From Adiantum capillus-veneris (taxonomy: Eukaryota; Streptophyta; Polypodiopsida; Polypodiales; Pteridaceae): a stretch of DNA of 50,000 nt. Positions 1 to 10,604 of the stretch are shown here, piece by piece (the stretch's first letter is position 1; every line of letters begins with the position of its first letter). The stretch is from NCBI GenBank assembly GCA_014529385.2, contig CM043971.1, forward strand, positions 27,107,769 through 27,157,768, given 5' to 3'. Both the position numbers and the translations under genes were made by a program. The notes under the pieces were generated by a model, which was not told the DNA's origin, did not search any database, and was given only the letters and a program-made list of their open reading frames with translations.

Positions 1-184
1 AAGAAGTTGACCAAGTCCTAGAAGGGGAGGATATCAAAGATGAGATCCCAAACCTACTCTTGTGCACCTTGCATCCAATTATAGTGGACTATCAAGAATT
101 TCTCTTCCTTGACAACATTATCTACTCCCTTGAAATGCATCAGGACAAATCCATATCTGTTCTTACAATATATGTTGCGGTTTC
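1..184 (+). repeat. Direct-repeat copy of 4846-5029
   Basis: This stretch matches 4846-5029 with scattered substitutions, then diverges abruptly after the shared block ending near the GTT-GGGG/GTT-GCGG position. Both copies encode a peptide with the motif TLHPIIVD followed by LFLDNII. The window starts inside the repeat, so its left limit is unknown. It is probably part of the same decayed coding unit described at 4396-5539. Confidence 0.85.
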
Positions 185-1036
185 TCCTCCACGTCGATGC
201 TCTCTAGTGTGGATTAGACCCATGGTGTCCTTGCATTCCTCGAACACTCACCAGTTTCACAATATGGAGCCTTAGAGGACAATTTGTTTCATGACCCTTG
301 ATTCTTCCTATCGATTAGTGCAGGATGTCAAGAAGTGCGGAGTGTGGCTAGGAAATCGTCGGGCCTCTGACTGTGAGGATTCGTAGAAAAATCAAGAAAG
401 GTGTAGATGATTTGAAGCTAGAAACACACTAAAAAAGAACAAAACTCTAGCCATGAAAGCTTCACTGTGGAAAAGAACCAAGATTAACTCAAAACTTTTT
501 TGTGTGTGAAGATTACTTGTAACCTCGCTCCCAATTTCACAGATGGTGTGCTCTTTCGACATGTTAAAAACCCTAAATTGACACTTCAATTCTTTGTTGT
601 GACCATTTCATGGAAGCTTCAAAACTTCATTGGAGAAGCCCAAATAGTTATTTGAGGAGGGGAAAACCTAATCGGAGGTCTTACAGCCTCGAACATGTAG
701 TGGAAGTAGCACGGGACTACACTGAAACCCTCGATTATAATGGCTGTATCTCCTTGCTTATATGCCCAAATGAGCTCATTCTTGGCTATCTAGGTTCCTT
801 CTCAAATTTCAAGATGGTGTCCTCATCTTTGATGTGGCATTTTGAGCCATTTTATAATTTTTGGCGGCTATTTTTCACCATTTTTAGTCTTTTTTTTCCA
901 CCAAAAATACCCTTTTTGTGTGTGAAATGCGCAAACAAGTTGGGAAAAATCCATGCTCTTGTGGAAAATTCCCTTTTGGAAAATTTTTAATGATGAATCC
1001 CATTTTCCCACTTGGTAAGCACTTTGGACACGTCTT
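185..1036. other. Unrecognised non-coding stretch
   Basis: I see no recognisable gene, LTR end, primer site or ordered repeat here. The short open frames on both strands lack known motifs and are consistent with chance. The segment separates the repeat copy at the window start from the reverse-strand gypsy remnant at 1037. Confidence 0.5.
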
Positions 1037-2010
1037 TTACACCCGTGCATAAAATTGAGTATTTTTGGTCAAACCCTTCATTGAACTTTGTAGGCACCCA
1101 CTTGAGTCTAGAGCCACATCCATATCACTCACATCACATCCTTTAATTGGCACATCATCAATAAAGGGCACTGTAGTTTGTGGTATGAAGTCACATAGGA
1201 CTTTGTTCATACCATTCATTATGTGTGAAACATAACTAGTTACTCCCTGAGGTAAGGTACACATCTTTACTAAACCCAAAGGTGTTCTCATGGTAGTGAA
1301 GTCCTTGCTTTCCATAGCTAGTTGGAACTGATCATACCCTGAGTACAATCCCCCATGGAATATATTTCCCTTCTTGCAAATGCCTTGACAAACTCATCTA
1401 CAACTGGCCCTGTACCCACATTTCTAATTGGCACCTTATTTACAGGTTGCATATCTTGAATAAAGCATAAAGAACTATTTTTCTTCGGAACTTTGAGCCA
1501 CTTGCTTGAATATGAAGCACTCCTATACCCACATTTTTGATTTTCACCTTATTTATAGGTTGCATATCTTGATCTTTTCATTAAGCAACTCAATGAGTTT
1601 TGGAAAATGGGCCTTTGGAACCGGAATAGGCCTCAAGTTCCAAGGTACATGAGGGATAGTGACGATCACCTTAGGACCAACAATGCATGGATCAACAAAC
1701 ACTATCTCAAGCGGATCGAATGCAAAAGCCTTTCCATGTTTGGCAAGCATTTCTTCAAAGAATATTCTTTCAACCTCTATCAAATTGTCTTTGCAACCAA
1801 TCTTTAGCTCCTTGAAATCATCATGTGTAAACTTATGTCCAATCTTGCATGGCTCACGAAGACTAGGTTGAAAAGTAGCTTGATCCATCTTATCCGTACA
1901 GTCTTTTGGTAGAGGTAATGCCAGTGTTTCACTTTCTTTGCCATAGACTTGTACTTGGTCTCCACTTGTACATCAACACCTTGAGCATTTTTGAAATCCT
2001 AAATGAATTT
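1037..2010 (-). pseudogene. Ty3/gypsy pol remnant (RT N-terminal half and linker)
   Basis: Two reverse-strand open blocks are pieces of one gypsy polyprotein. The upstream block (1888 to 1553) carries the motifs KHGKAFAF, VPHVPWNLRPIPVP and PKLIELL, which in this gypsy lineage precede the RT fingers. The downstream block (1348 to 1037) carries YSGYDQFQL, FTTMRTPLGL, TLPQG and PFIDDVPIKGC. FIDD is the RT catalytic box with both aspartates present. The linker between them is frameshifted and contains an internal duplication. Weak coding similarity (a KYKSMAKKVK motif) extends to about 2010 in another frame. RNase H and integrase are missing and no LTRs are seen, so this is an old fragment. Confidence 0.85.
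1413..1572. repeat. 47-bp dispersed direct repeat inside the gypsy remnant
   Basis: The segment 1413-1459 recurs at 1526-1572 with few changes. Both begin TACCCACATTT and end GGTTGCATATCTTGA. They lie within the broken RT linker and probably arose by local duplication after the element decayed. Confidence 0.8.
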
Positions 2011-2448
2011 TTACATTTCTATTGAGCATACTTTCACGACCTCACTTTCCATGCCCAAATTGCAATCCACTAAAGACCAAGTCTTGCATAGTATCCATAA
2101 ACGAACACTCATCAAACACACCTTTAATGGATTTATCAACTTCTATCAAACCATTGGTCATGAAACCCTTTTGTACACTATTTAGATGTTTTCATTCATC
2201 CTGCTTTAAGTCCTCACACTTTGTAAAAGCAATAGATCCATAGTCTGTTAATACTACAAAACCTATAGAAAAACTTTTTTTTTGCATATACATCATGTGA
2301 GAACTTTTCTCTTCTTGTACCACTGCTTGGATAAATTTTTTTATTCTTTCCATGTGATTAGGTCTCCCCAATCTCAAAAAAATAAAAATTCTCTCAAAAA
2401 CATATTAAGTGCATATGTGAAGGGTGAGTTTAGAAAATGAAAAGACAA
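2011..2448. other. Unrecognised stretch
   Basis: This AT-rich sequence contains short open frames on both strands and no motif I can place. Part of it may be more of the reverse-strand gypsy polyprotein, too decayed to read. Confidence 0.4.
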
Positions 2449-2548
2449 ATGAAAGTGGTAAGTCAACATACATATGAAGGTGGAAATTCAAAAGACGCAT
2501 GAAGATGGAAAGTCAAAAGACACATGAAGATAGATAGTCAAAAGACCT
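2449..2548. repeat. 25-bp tandem repeat, four units
   Basis: Four head-to-tail units begin at 2449, 2474, 2499 and 2524. Each starts ATGAAGRTGG and contains GTCAAAAGAC or a close variant. The spacing is exactly 25 bp throughout. The array lies just upstream of a TATA-like box, an arrangement often seen in retrotransposon U3 enhancers. Confidence 0.85.
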
Positions 2549-2558
2549 TTTGTGTCCA

Positions 2559-2567
2559 TATAAATAG
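2559..2567 (+). promoter_or_regulatory. TATA-like box downstream of 25-bp repeats
   Basis: TATAAATAG lies 11 bp after the 25-bp array and 57 bp before a long (TC)n tract. Together these resemble a plant promoter or a decayed LTR, but no LTR partner is present. The assignment rests on motif and context only. Confidence 0.35.
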
Positions 2568-2619
2568 GAGTTTCTCTTCTCCTTTATTTTCCCTTTAACG
2601 TTTTCTTCTCTTCAAAGTG

Positions 2620-2623
<4 letters not shown>

Positions 2624-2672
<49 letters not shown>
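2624..2672. repeat. (TC)n microsatellite
   Basis: About 24 nearly uninterrupted TC dinucleotides follow the TATA-like region. Confidence 0.95.
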
Positions 2673-2674
<2 letters not shown>

Positions 2675-2689
2675 GCGTGCAATGTTGCA

Positions 2690-3177
2690 TCCATCTTTTA
2701 TAGCTAACACTGTTGCAGATCTACATGCTTCATCATTGCCCGTGGCTACGAGCTATAGACTAGCGCATCGTTGTTGTTGTTGTGAGGGAATCTTTGAATT
2801 ATGAATACCTTTTAATTTTTGTGAAGCCATTTATGAATACCTTTATGAATATTAAAGTGTCAATGATTTATGTAGTTACATCTAAGATACTTACAATTTT
2901 GATGATTTAGTTTATAATCTTTAGTTGATATTGGCACTTGATAATTCACATTATTTCTCTTTTGATTGATTTTTTTAATAAAAGAGTTACAACTTCAATG
3001 ATTTGATATCATCGATAACTCATGTCAAATCGTTATGATTTATTGTTTCATATCCATTCTTTACATATAGATGTTGAAGAGTTACAATTTTGAGGATTTA
3101 TCAAAGAGATACATTTTAACAATTTATTTTTAGCTAAAACATGAAAAACTTATGCTCTTTTCTCATCATCCGTTATT
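2690..3177. other. AT-rich stretch before the minisatellite
   Basis: There are no coding motifs. Short echoes such as ATTTATGAATACC and TACAATTTTGATGATTTA recur irregularly. It may be the ancestral end of the adjoining array, but I cannot define units. Confidence 0.4.
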
Positions 3178-4165
3178 ATGATTGTTTGTTATCGAGATTT
3201 ACGTTTTCATGTGATGACTAAAAGTCGTTTTATACTGATTGTTTCTTACTTAGATGATTATTTATTTATGGAGCTATTTGATGATGTCATGATATATTTT
3301 GATGATAATTACGAATCGTTTGTACTCATAGTTTCTTATTGAGATGATTATTGTCTTAATGTGTTCTATGATACGATCATATGTTTTTATGACTACAAGT
3401 TATATGTACGAACTATTTATTATTGAGATGATTATTATTATTATTCCATGAGGTCATGATACATTTTCATGATTAGAAGTCCTTCCTACTAATCGTTCAT
3501 TGTAGAGATGATTATTAATTTATGGAGTTGTTTCAGGAGGCATTTTCATGATGTTTAGAAGTTGTTTGTACTATTTGTTGATTTTATTGAGATGATTATT
3601 ATTCCATGGATTTATTCCATGAGGCCATGATGTGTTTCCATGATGATTACAAGTCGTTTGTATTAAGATGGTCATTATTCCATGGAGTTGTTCCATGATT
3701 CCATGATGCATTTTTATGATGATCAACATTCCTACTGATCGTTCTATTATTGATATGGTTATTATTTTATGGAGTTGTTCCATGATGCCATGCTGTGTTT
3801 TCATGATGATCACAAATCATTTGTATTGATCATTCATTTTATTGAGATGATTATTATTCCATGGAGTTATTCTATAATGCCATGATGCGTTTTGATGATG
3901 ATTACAAGTCATTCGTATTGATCGTTTGTTATTGAGATTTCTATTCTTCCATGGAGTTATTCCATGATGCCATGATGCATTTTTATGATGATCACAAGTC
4001 GTTCGTATTGATTGTTTGTTATATAGATAATTATTCTTCCATGAAGTTATTCCATGATGCCATGATGCATTTTTATGATGATCACAATTTGTTCGCATTA
4101 ATTGTTGCATTATTGATATGGTTATTATTTGATAGAGTTGTTCCACGATGTCATGATGTGTTTCT
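3178..4165. repeat. Minisatellite, about 11-12 units of 80-92 bp
   Basis: Units start with GAGATGATTATT or close variants at 3251, 3341, 3425, 3505, 3589, 3665, 3752, 3844, 3934, 4024 and 4115, with a degenerate unit before 3251. The core reads TTCCATGATGCCATGATG, then TTTTTATGATGATCACAAG. Units become more alike towards the right end. Reverse-strand open frames here are products of the repeat and are not genes. The array stops 14 bp before a copia-type polypurine tract and LTR, so it probably lay in the 3' non-coding region of an LTR element. Confidence 0.9.
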
Positions 4166-4179
4166 AGGCATCTTTGTTT

Positions 4180-4188
4180 GAGTGGGGG
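4180..4188 (+). other. Polypurine tract of copia-family element
   Basis: GAGTGGGGG sits directly before the LTR start TGTTGGAGCT and is identical to the tract of copia-2 at 26680-26688. It would prime plus-strand DNA synthesis. Confidence 0.85.
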
Positions 4189-4329
4189 TGTTGGAGCTAT
4201 ATATGGTTCACTCTACTCAACTTGGTCGTATCTATATATTTGTATCTTTTCCTCAATATGAATCAGTCTTTGGGAGCGTACATGGTGTGTTTCTTGTCTT
4301 GTCTCTCTCTTTCTCTCTACATCTCATCA
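4189..4329 (+). mobile_element. 3' LTR of a truncated copia-1/copia-2 family element
   Basis: This 141-bp sequence starts TGTTGGAGCTATATATGG and ends CTACATCTCATCA. It is clearly homologous to the 143-145 bp LTRs of copia-2. The last bases are TCA where the family has ACA. A polypurine tract precedes it, so it is a 3' LTR. No partner LTR or family coding sequence lies to its left, only the minisatellite. It is either a truncated element or the right end of a non-autonomous derivative. Confidence 0.85.
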
Positions 4330-4395
4330 CTCATTACGCATGACCTAGGACACATGACCGAAAAGCTTACCGCCATATTCTAGGTATCCATCAAC

Positions 4396-5539
4396 ATGGA
4401 GGCTAACATCAAATTGTACACTCATGCATTTGAAGCACTTACATTTTACATGGAGACACATATATCAAAGTACTCCATCAACTTTAAGGATGAAGAAGGT
4501 TTGTGGGTGCTAGTTGATCTCCTCAAGAAGACAATAGTTTTCGGTTTAGATTGGATAGAGTGATTAAAGGGCTCACCAAGGAACACTACTGAGAGGAAGA
4601 GGAGGACAACCTCATAGACCTGGGCATGAGAAACAGTGACACAAGATTTATGAGGTGGGAAATGACAGTCTCTCTGATGGTGGAGGAAATTGAAAACAAC
4701 AAGGGAAAAAGTAAAGCAAGTGACCATAGTAGCAAGCTATCTCGAAGGATGCTTCCAAAGAAGGCGAAGCCCAAAGAGGAGAATATTTATAGCTAGGAAG
4801 AGGCTTTGTTGGCCCTCCTATGGCTTCAAGGTGATCCTCCTTGGGAAGAAGTTGACCAAGTCCTAGAAGGGGAGGATGTCAAAGATAAGACCCCAAACCT
4901 GCTCTTGTGCACCCTGCATCCAATTATAGTGGACGATCAAGAAATCCTATTTCTTGACAATATTATCCACTCCCTTAAAATGTATAAAGACAAATCTATC
5001 TCTGTTCTTATAGTATATGTTGGGGTTTGTGATACAAAAAACCCCAAGTCAAAAGACGGAGTTCCAAGTTGACTATTCCTCTACTCCCCTGGTGTGAACA
5101 TGCTAGCCATGCCAGAGGGACAGAATTCCATGGATTCCCTCATGGTAGTAGCTCTAAAAACCATTGATGAGGAGAAATATTTCTACAAGAGTTTTCTCAA
5201 GAGTAGCTTTGCTCCCGCTCCCCACAAACGTCTCACGTCCTCAGAGCGCACTGATCTTGGCACAATCAACATAGCCAACAAGAACCTTTGTGAGCAAGAT
5301 GATGCGACACTAGTAAGTAATTCATTCTTCTCAATTTTGATTGTTCTTTCTTAGAAACATAATTCAACGTTGTTTCCTTGTAGTCCGCTTTAGAGATGGA
5401 TCAGTTTGCCCAACAAAAAGGTGGATCTTGCACGGAGGGTGACTCAAAGGATGCCACCATGTGGAATTATCTCCTAAGCTTCAATGAAGAGATGATCCAG
5501 GTCATCCACAACGAGTATTTGGACTATGTAGGGTGCTAA
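4396..5539 (+). pseudogene. Decayed coding remnant of unknown family with a small intron
   Basis: I do not recognise the family. A frame starting at 4396 reads to a TGA at 4561. It continues in the +2-shifted frame from about 4572 to 5312, with stops at 4590, 4797 and 5070. The first part is charged (runs of EEEED, PKKAKPKEEN), followed by LLALLWLQGDPPWEEVDQVL and then the duplicated TLHPIIVD region. At 5313 a GTAAGT donor and at 5383 a TTCCTTGTAG acceptor would remove 71 bp in phase, joining a 52-codon last exon (5384-5539, ending YVGC). The stops and frameshift mark it as a pseudogene. Its partial copy at 1-184 suggests a repeat or transposon origin rather than a single-copy gene. Confidence 0.5.
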
Positions 5540-5911
5540 GCTCTGTTTCTGTCAAGTTTCCTATAGACCTAAATGCCCACAAATGTATGCTTGTAAAATA
5601 AGAGGCAACAATCTATATTTTTGGTAAGAAAGGGGTCAGAAGCCTTTTAGGATATTACAATCTTTGCCTCAGGAAATGAATAACAAGAAAGGAAAATCTT
5701 GTATCACGTATTAGTGAAAAACCAACTTTAGGGAGCCTAGGTCAAGATGATTTCAATGAGCTTGTAAAAAGCCTATCTTGGCCACGTGCATTTCACGTCT
5801 TTATGTATCTTTGAAATTGATAAAATTATCAACTTGAGTTAATTTTTGTCTTGATACATGTGCGTCACAAAACATTTACGTACTAACATGATGTTTTCTT
5901 GCCCTCTCGAA
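5540..5911. other. Unrecognised stretch
   Basis: No gene, repeat or element end was seen between the end of the decayed coding remnant and the inverted repeat that follows. Confidence 0.5.
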
Positions 5912-6042
5912 CCCCACGGGCCATATGAACCCCACCGCCATGCACATGGCAAAATATCGAGTCGTTTCATGGCACACATGTCCATGTAAGGGCTCAATAT
6001 TATGCCATGTGCATGGCGGAAGGGTTCATACGACCTGTGGGA
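5912..6042. repeat. Inverted repeat with ~46-bp arms
   Basis: Arm 5912-5957 pairs with 5997-6042 with roughly eight mismatches. The central CCGCCATGCACATGGCA pairs perfectly. The spacer is 39 bp. No flanking target duplication was recognised, so it may be a MITE relic or a local inverted duplication. It ends 54 bp before the Tork LTR. Confidence 0.8.
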
Positions 6043-6096
6043 CTCTGGATGGGCACCACAAGAGCTGTATTTGCTACTAGCTAGATTACATGGATG

Positions 6097-6849
6097 TGTT
6101 AAGTATGGAGCCTGCTTCACCCTTTGTAATTATGTGGTAAAAACGCACATTTGTAAGGTCCCCATTACGAGGAGAAGCTATCGTGCGTGAAAGAAAATCA
6201 CTCGCTGAAAACTAAAATTTTCATGACCAAAATTCAGGGGCAACTTTAGGGGCCTCGGGGGCAGAAGCCCCTGAGACTTTTTTTTTCCTTCGCTGGAATA
6301 TTCCTTTTCAATGGAATATTATGGCCGAACGACGATCGAAAAGTGGTCGGAAAACGACCGATCGGTTGGCCGGTGGGGCCGGTGGTCAGAAGTCAATGGC
6401 CGGTGGCCGGTGGCCGACTTCAAAAGCAGAGTTGTCTTTTCAAGAGCGGCCACACACGTCCAATTCGGACTTATCTACACAAGGGCGGCTACACATGGCT
6501 GCCTCTCATGAGACAGGGCACCCCTTTTGGCCTATAAAATGAAGCCGTTTCTACACACAATTCATAGTGTGAAGTTGATGCAACAAGGTGGGTGTGAGGT
6601 GGTGAGAGTGAAGCAAGGCGGGAGCTCTATTAAGGGTATAATCCCTTTGTAACCTACTTCTTGTTTGAAGTACTAAAGCCATTAAGTGACTGCTTTCCCG
6701 TGGATGTAGCCCACATTGGGTGAACCACGTACATCGTGTGTACTCTCTCTCTCTATCTCTACTCTATAATCTCTTGTGTGTGTAAATTTCTCTCTCCCCA
6801 TTCACTAAGTTACTCAAATCTCTATTTAGGTACGTCATATTTCCTAACA
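6097..6849 (+). mobile_element. 5' LTR of Tork-like copia
   Basis: The 753-bp LTR starts TGTTAAGTATGGAGC and ends CCTAACA. It contains a CCGGTGGCC-rich stretch (6365-6415), a TATA box at 6533 and a short (TC)n tract near 6744. A block of about 60 bp around 6240-6310 is missing from the 3' LTR. Confidence 0.9.
6533..6540 (+). promoter_or_regulatory. TATA box of Tork-like LTR
   Basis: TATAAAAT is conserved as TATAAAAG at 10978 in the 3' LTR, in the same context GGCACCCCTTTTGGCC. It is the likely core promoter for element RNA. Confidence 0.65.
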
Positions 6850-6851
6850 AC

Positions 6852-6863
6852 TGGTATCAAAGC
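6852..6863 (+). other. Primer-binding site (tRNA-Met type)
   Basis: TGGTATCAAAGC lies two bases after the 5' LTR and differs by one base from the usual initiator-Met tRNA complement TGGTATCAGAGC. Confidence 0.85.
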
Positions 6864-6922
6864 AAGGTTTTCTCGTAGCTAAATTATCTCAAGGAAAGGA
6901 TTCCTTGAATTGAGTGGGAGTT

Positions 6923-9900
6923 ATGGCGGGGGAAGGGAAGCTCAAGATTGAGAAGTTCAATGGAAAAAACTACCAACATTGGAAGATGCAGATTGAAGAT
7001 TATCTCTACCAGAAGGACCTCTATTTTTCACTAGGCGGTCTTGCAAGGAAGCCCGCAACAATGGCAGATAAAGCATGGATTGTCCTTGATCGAAAGGCAC
7101 TGGGAACAATCCGGTTAAGCTTGGTGTCAATGGTGGCCTTCGATGTTTCGGAGATGAAGACCACAGAGGACTTGATGAAGTCACTTGACAACTTCTATGA
7201 GAAACCATCGGCATCCAATAAGGTATTTCTTATGAAATGCTTGTTCAATCTAAAGATGGCAGAGAATTGTTTAGTTGCAGAACACCTAAATGACTTTAAC
7301 ACAAATATAAGTCAACTTTGATCGGTGAAAATCAATTTCGATGATGAAGTGCGAGCTCTCCTTATACTATCATATCTACCGGATAGTTGGGATAGCCTTG
7401 TGATGGCTGTAAGTAATTCTTTTTTTGGCACAAATACTCTTAAGTTTGATGATGTTGTGGGTGTTCTCCTAAGCAAGGAAATACGAAGGAGAAGCACAGG
7501 AGAATCATCAAGTGCTGCACTGTCAGTGGAAACAAGAGGAAGGCCTAAGAAGAGGTTCAAAAACCAAAAGGGTCGTGATCCCTCAAGACGGAGCAAGTCA
7601 TGTACAAATTCAGTTCTTGAATGTTGGAACTGCCGCAAGAAGGGCCACGTCAAGAAGGATTGCTGGTCCAAGAAGAAGAAGAAGGAGACTTGAGTCTCAG
7701 GACAACAAGCCAACATCCGAGGCCAATGTGGCAGGTAAAGTAGAGCAAGATGCTCTAATTCTCTCATTAGACAATGTGTCTAATTCCTAGATAGTAGATT
7801 CCGGGGCTTCATTCCATGCGACACCACACAAGCAACATTTCCAAGATTACACCAAAGGTAATTTTGGGTATGTATACTTGGGAGATGATGAAGTTTGTGA
7901 GATTGTCGGCAAAGGTACAGTTTCTGTCAAAATTGCTACTGGAAATGAAGATGTTAGGCATGTTCCTTCTCTTAAAAAAATTTTGATCTCTACAGGACAA
8001 TTGGATGATGAATTGAAGGTCACAACATTGCATTCGAAAGGAAACGATGGAAGATATCAAAGGGATCTTTGGTGGTTTCCAAGGGAGAAAAGGTGGGTAC
8101 ACTTTACTTGTGTATTGTTAGCACACAATCTTCAACTTGTGCAATACCTACGGAAGTCGACAATGCGGTGTGGCACTATCGGCTCGGGCATATGAGTGCC
8201 AAAGGAATGCAAATCCTTCACACAAAGAAGCTTCTACCAGGTTTAAAAGAAGTGGACTTAGAGTTCTGTGAAGATTGTGTTTATGGTAAACAAAAGAGGG
8301 TAAAATTTCAAAAATCAGGAAATGAAAGAAAAAATAAAAAACTTCAGTTGGTTCATTCTGATGTTTGGGGTCCTGCAAGTACACCATCACTTGGTGGCTC
8401 ATTGTACTATGTAACATTCATAGACGATGCGTCTGGAAAAACATGGTTCTATGTCATGAAGAATAAGTCTGATGTGTTTTCCATATTTCAAAGGTGGAAA
8501 GCCGTTGTGGATAATGAAGCAGGTACCAAGGTTAAGTGCCTCAGATCTGACAATGGAGGCAAATATTGCAGCCAAGCTTTTGAAAGATTTTGTGCTAGCA
8601 ATGGAATTTGGAGGCAAAGAACAACCCCAAGGACACCTCAACAAAATGGGATTTTGGAAAGGATGAACAGGATAATCATGGAGCGAGCACGAAGCATGTG
8701 GCTACATGCAAGCCTATCGATTGAGCTTTCGGCTGAAGCAGTTAGTACATCTGTGTAATTAATCAACCGGTCACCCTCAACAGCATTGGATGGGGGAGTT
8801 CCAGAGGAGGTGTGGACAGGTAAACCAGTGAACTATTCATTTCTCAAAGTATTTGGGTGTGAGGCTTTCATGCACATAGATAGAATCCTAAGATCAAAGC
8901 TAGATGCAAAGTCCAAAAAGTTTTTCTTCATTGGCTATGGAGAAGGTGACTTTGGGTATCGCCTATGGAATCCTGAAGATGGTAAAATCTTTAGAAGTAG
9001 GGATGTAATTTTCAATGAACAAAATATGTACAAAGTTTACTTGGAAAGAAAACAAACAAAAGACACAGGTGATGAGTACATGGAGCTTGAGGATGGTGAA
9101 GACTCAAGGAGAGCAAATGGTGAAAATGTGCAACAACGTCAACCAAATGAGGAGCCTCAACCTATTCCCCGAAGATCCACAAGAGCAAGTAGACCTCCAG
9201 AAAGGTGAAGACTCTAGGAGAGCAAATGGTGAAAACGTGCAACAACGTCAACCAAATGAGGAGCCTCAACCTATTCCCCGAAGATCCACAAGAGCAAGTA
9301 GACCTCCACAAAGGTTTGTTCCTTCCTTCAACCATCTCTTGATCTCAGATTCTAGAGAGCCAAAATCATATGAAGAAGCTATGCATCATGAATCCAAAGA
9401 AGAATGGATGAAGAGCATGCAAGTGGAGATGGACTCACTACATTGCAACCAAACATGGGAGTTGGTTGAGCTGCCTAAAGGTAAGCGGGAACTTCAAAAT
9501 AGATGGGTGTACAAGCTGAAGGAAGAAGAAGATGGGAAGAAAAGGTACAAGTCTAGGCTTGTGGTAAAAGGATTTTCTAAAAAGAAATGTATTGACTTCA
9601 ATGAAATATTTTCTCCTGTTGTAAAAATGAATTCAATTAGGCTTGTCTTAAACCTTGTGGTTGCTCATGATTTAAATCTCGAGCAAATGGATGTAAATAC
9701 GGCATTCCCTCACGGTGACTTAGAGGAGGAAATTTACATGCTTCAACCAAAGGGGTATGAAGTAAAAGGTAAGGAGAAAATGGTTTGCAAATTAAAGAAG
9801 AGCTTGTATGGTTTAAAGCAAGCATCAAGACAATGGTACTTGAAGTTTGATCGATGGATGTTGGATCATGGATTCACAAGATGCAACTCGGATCACTGCG

Positions 9901-10595
9901 ACTACATGAAGAACTTGGGAGATGGGAAGTTCATCATCCTAATGTTGTATGTTGATGACATGCTGATTGCAAGTGCTAACATGCAGGACATCAAAGACCT
10001 AAAAGAGGAGCTGTCTAAATCTGTTTCAATGAAAGATTTAGGTGCTGCAAAGAGGATACTTGGTATGAAAATATCAAGGGACAGGACGAAGAAGACAATA
10101 AAGCTATCTCAAGAGGATTACATCAAGAAGGTACTAGAAAGGTTTGCAATGCAAAATGCAAAAACGGTTTCTACACCTTTGGATGGTCACTTTAAACTAA
10201 CCAAGGATATGTGTCCAAAGACACAAGAAGAGACAACATATATGTCTAAAGTTCCATATGTTGTAGTGGTAGGTTCTCTAATGTATGCTATGGTCTGGAC
10301 AAGGCCAAATATTGCACATCAGTGGAAGTTGTGAGTAGGTTCATGGGGACAACCGAGGTAAAGAGCATTGGCAAGCTGTGAAGAGGATGCTTAGGTATCT
10401 AAAAGGGACAACAACAAATGCTTTGTATTTTGGAGGAACTGATATTTTTCTAGAAGGGTATGTTGATGCACATATGGCAGGTGACAAAGATACTCAAAGG
10501 ATCACTACTGGCTATGTATTTAGGGTTGGAGGCACATTAGTATGTTGGGCTTCAAAGTTACAGAAAGTAGGTTTGGTTTGGAGATCAGTCTCTAA
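6923..10595 (+). pseudogene. Tork-like copia gag-pol, broken
   Basis: In order I see gag with a CCHC knuckle (CWNCRKKGHVKKDC, about 7621-7665), protease (IVDSGASFHAT from 7791), integrase (WHYRLGHMS, CEDCVYGKQK, FIDDASGKTW, LRSDNGGKY, TPRTPQQNGILERMNR) and RT (TAFPHGDLEEEIYM, SLYGLKQASRQWY, YVDD at 9948-9959). RNase H is cut after CWASKLQKV, losing its C-terminal half. The start ATG at 6923 begins MAGEGKLKIE. Lesions are stops at 7319, 7788 (Trp codon to TAG) and 8756, frameshifts near 7680 and 8050, a 109-bp tandem duplication at 9095-9312 that shifts frame, and two single-base losses near 10320-10360. It cannot make functional protein, although RT and integrase catalytic residues remain readable. 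Confidence 0.92.
9095..9312. repeat. 109-bp tandem duplication within pol
   Basis: Unit 9095-9203 is repeated at 9204-9312 with only a few differences. It encodes the linker with RRANGENVQQRQPNEE before RT. Because 109 is not a multiple of three, the RT frame is displaced by one base. That exactly accounts for the frame change between integrase and RT. Confidence 0.95.
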
Positions 10596-10604
10596 GTGGG
10601 AGAT
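10594..10604 (+). other. Polypurine tract of Tork-like copia
   Basis: AAGTGGGAGAT directly precedes the 3' LTR. Confidence 0.75.

Noticed and set aside
3571-4181. Open frames of 76-109 codons across the minisatellite
   Set aside because: They simply translate the 85-92 bp repeat (recurrent HHGITPWNNNHLN-like peptides) and have no independent coding signal.
6311-6542. Three overlapping frames at the 5' LTR of the Tork-like element
   Set aside because: They fall in the CCGG-rich LTR segment. Equivalents in the 3' LTR differ by indels, so the frame is not conserved.
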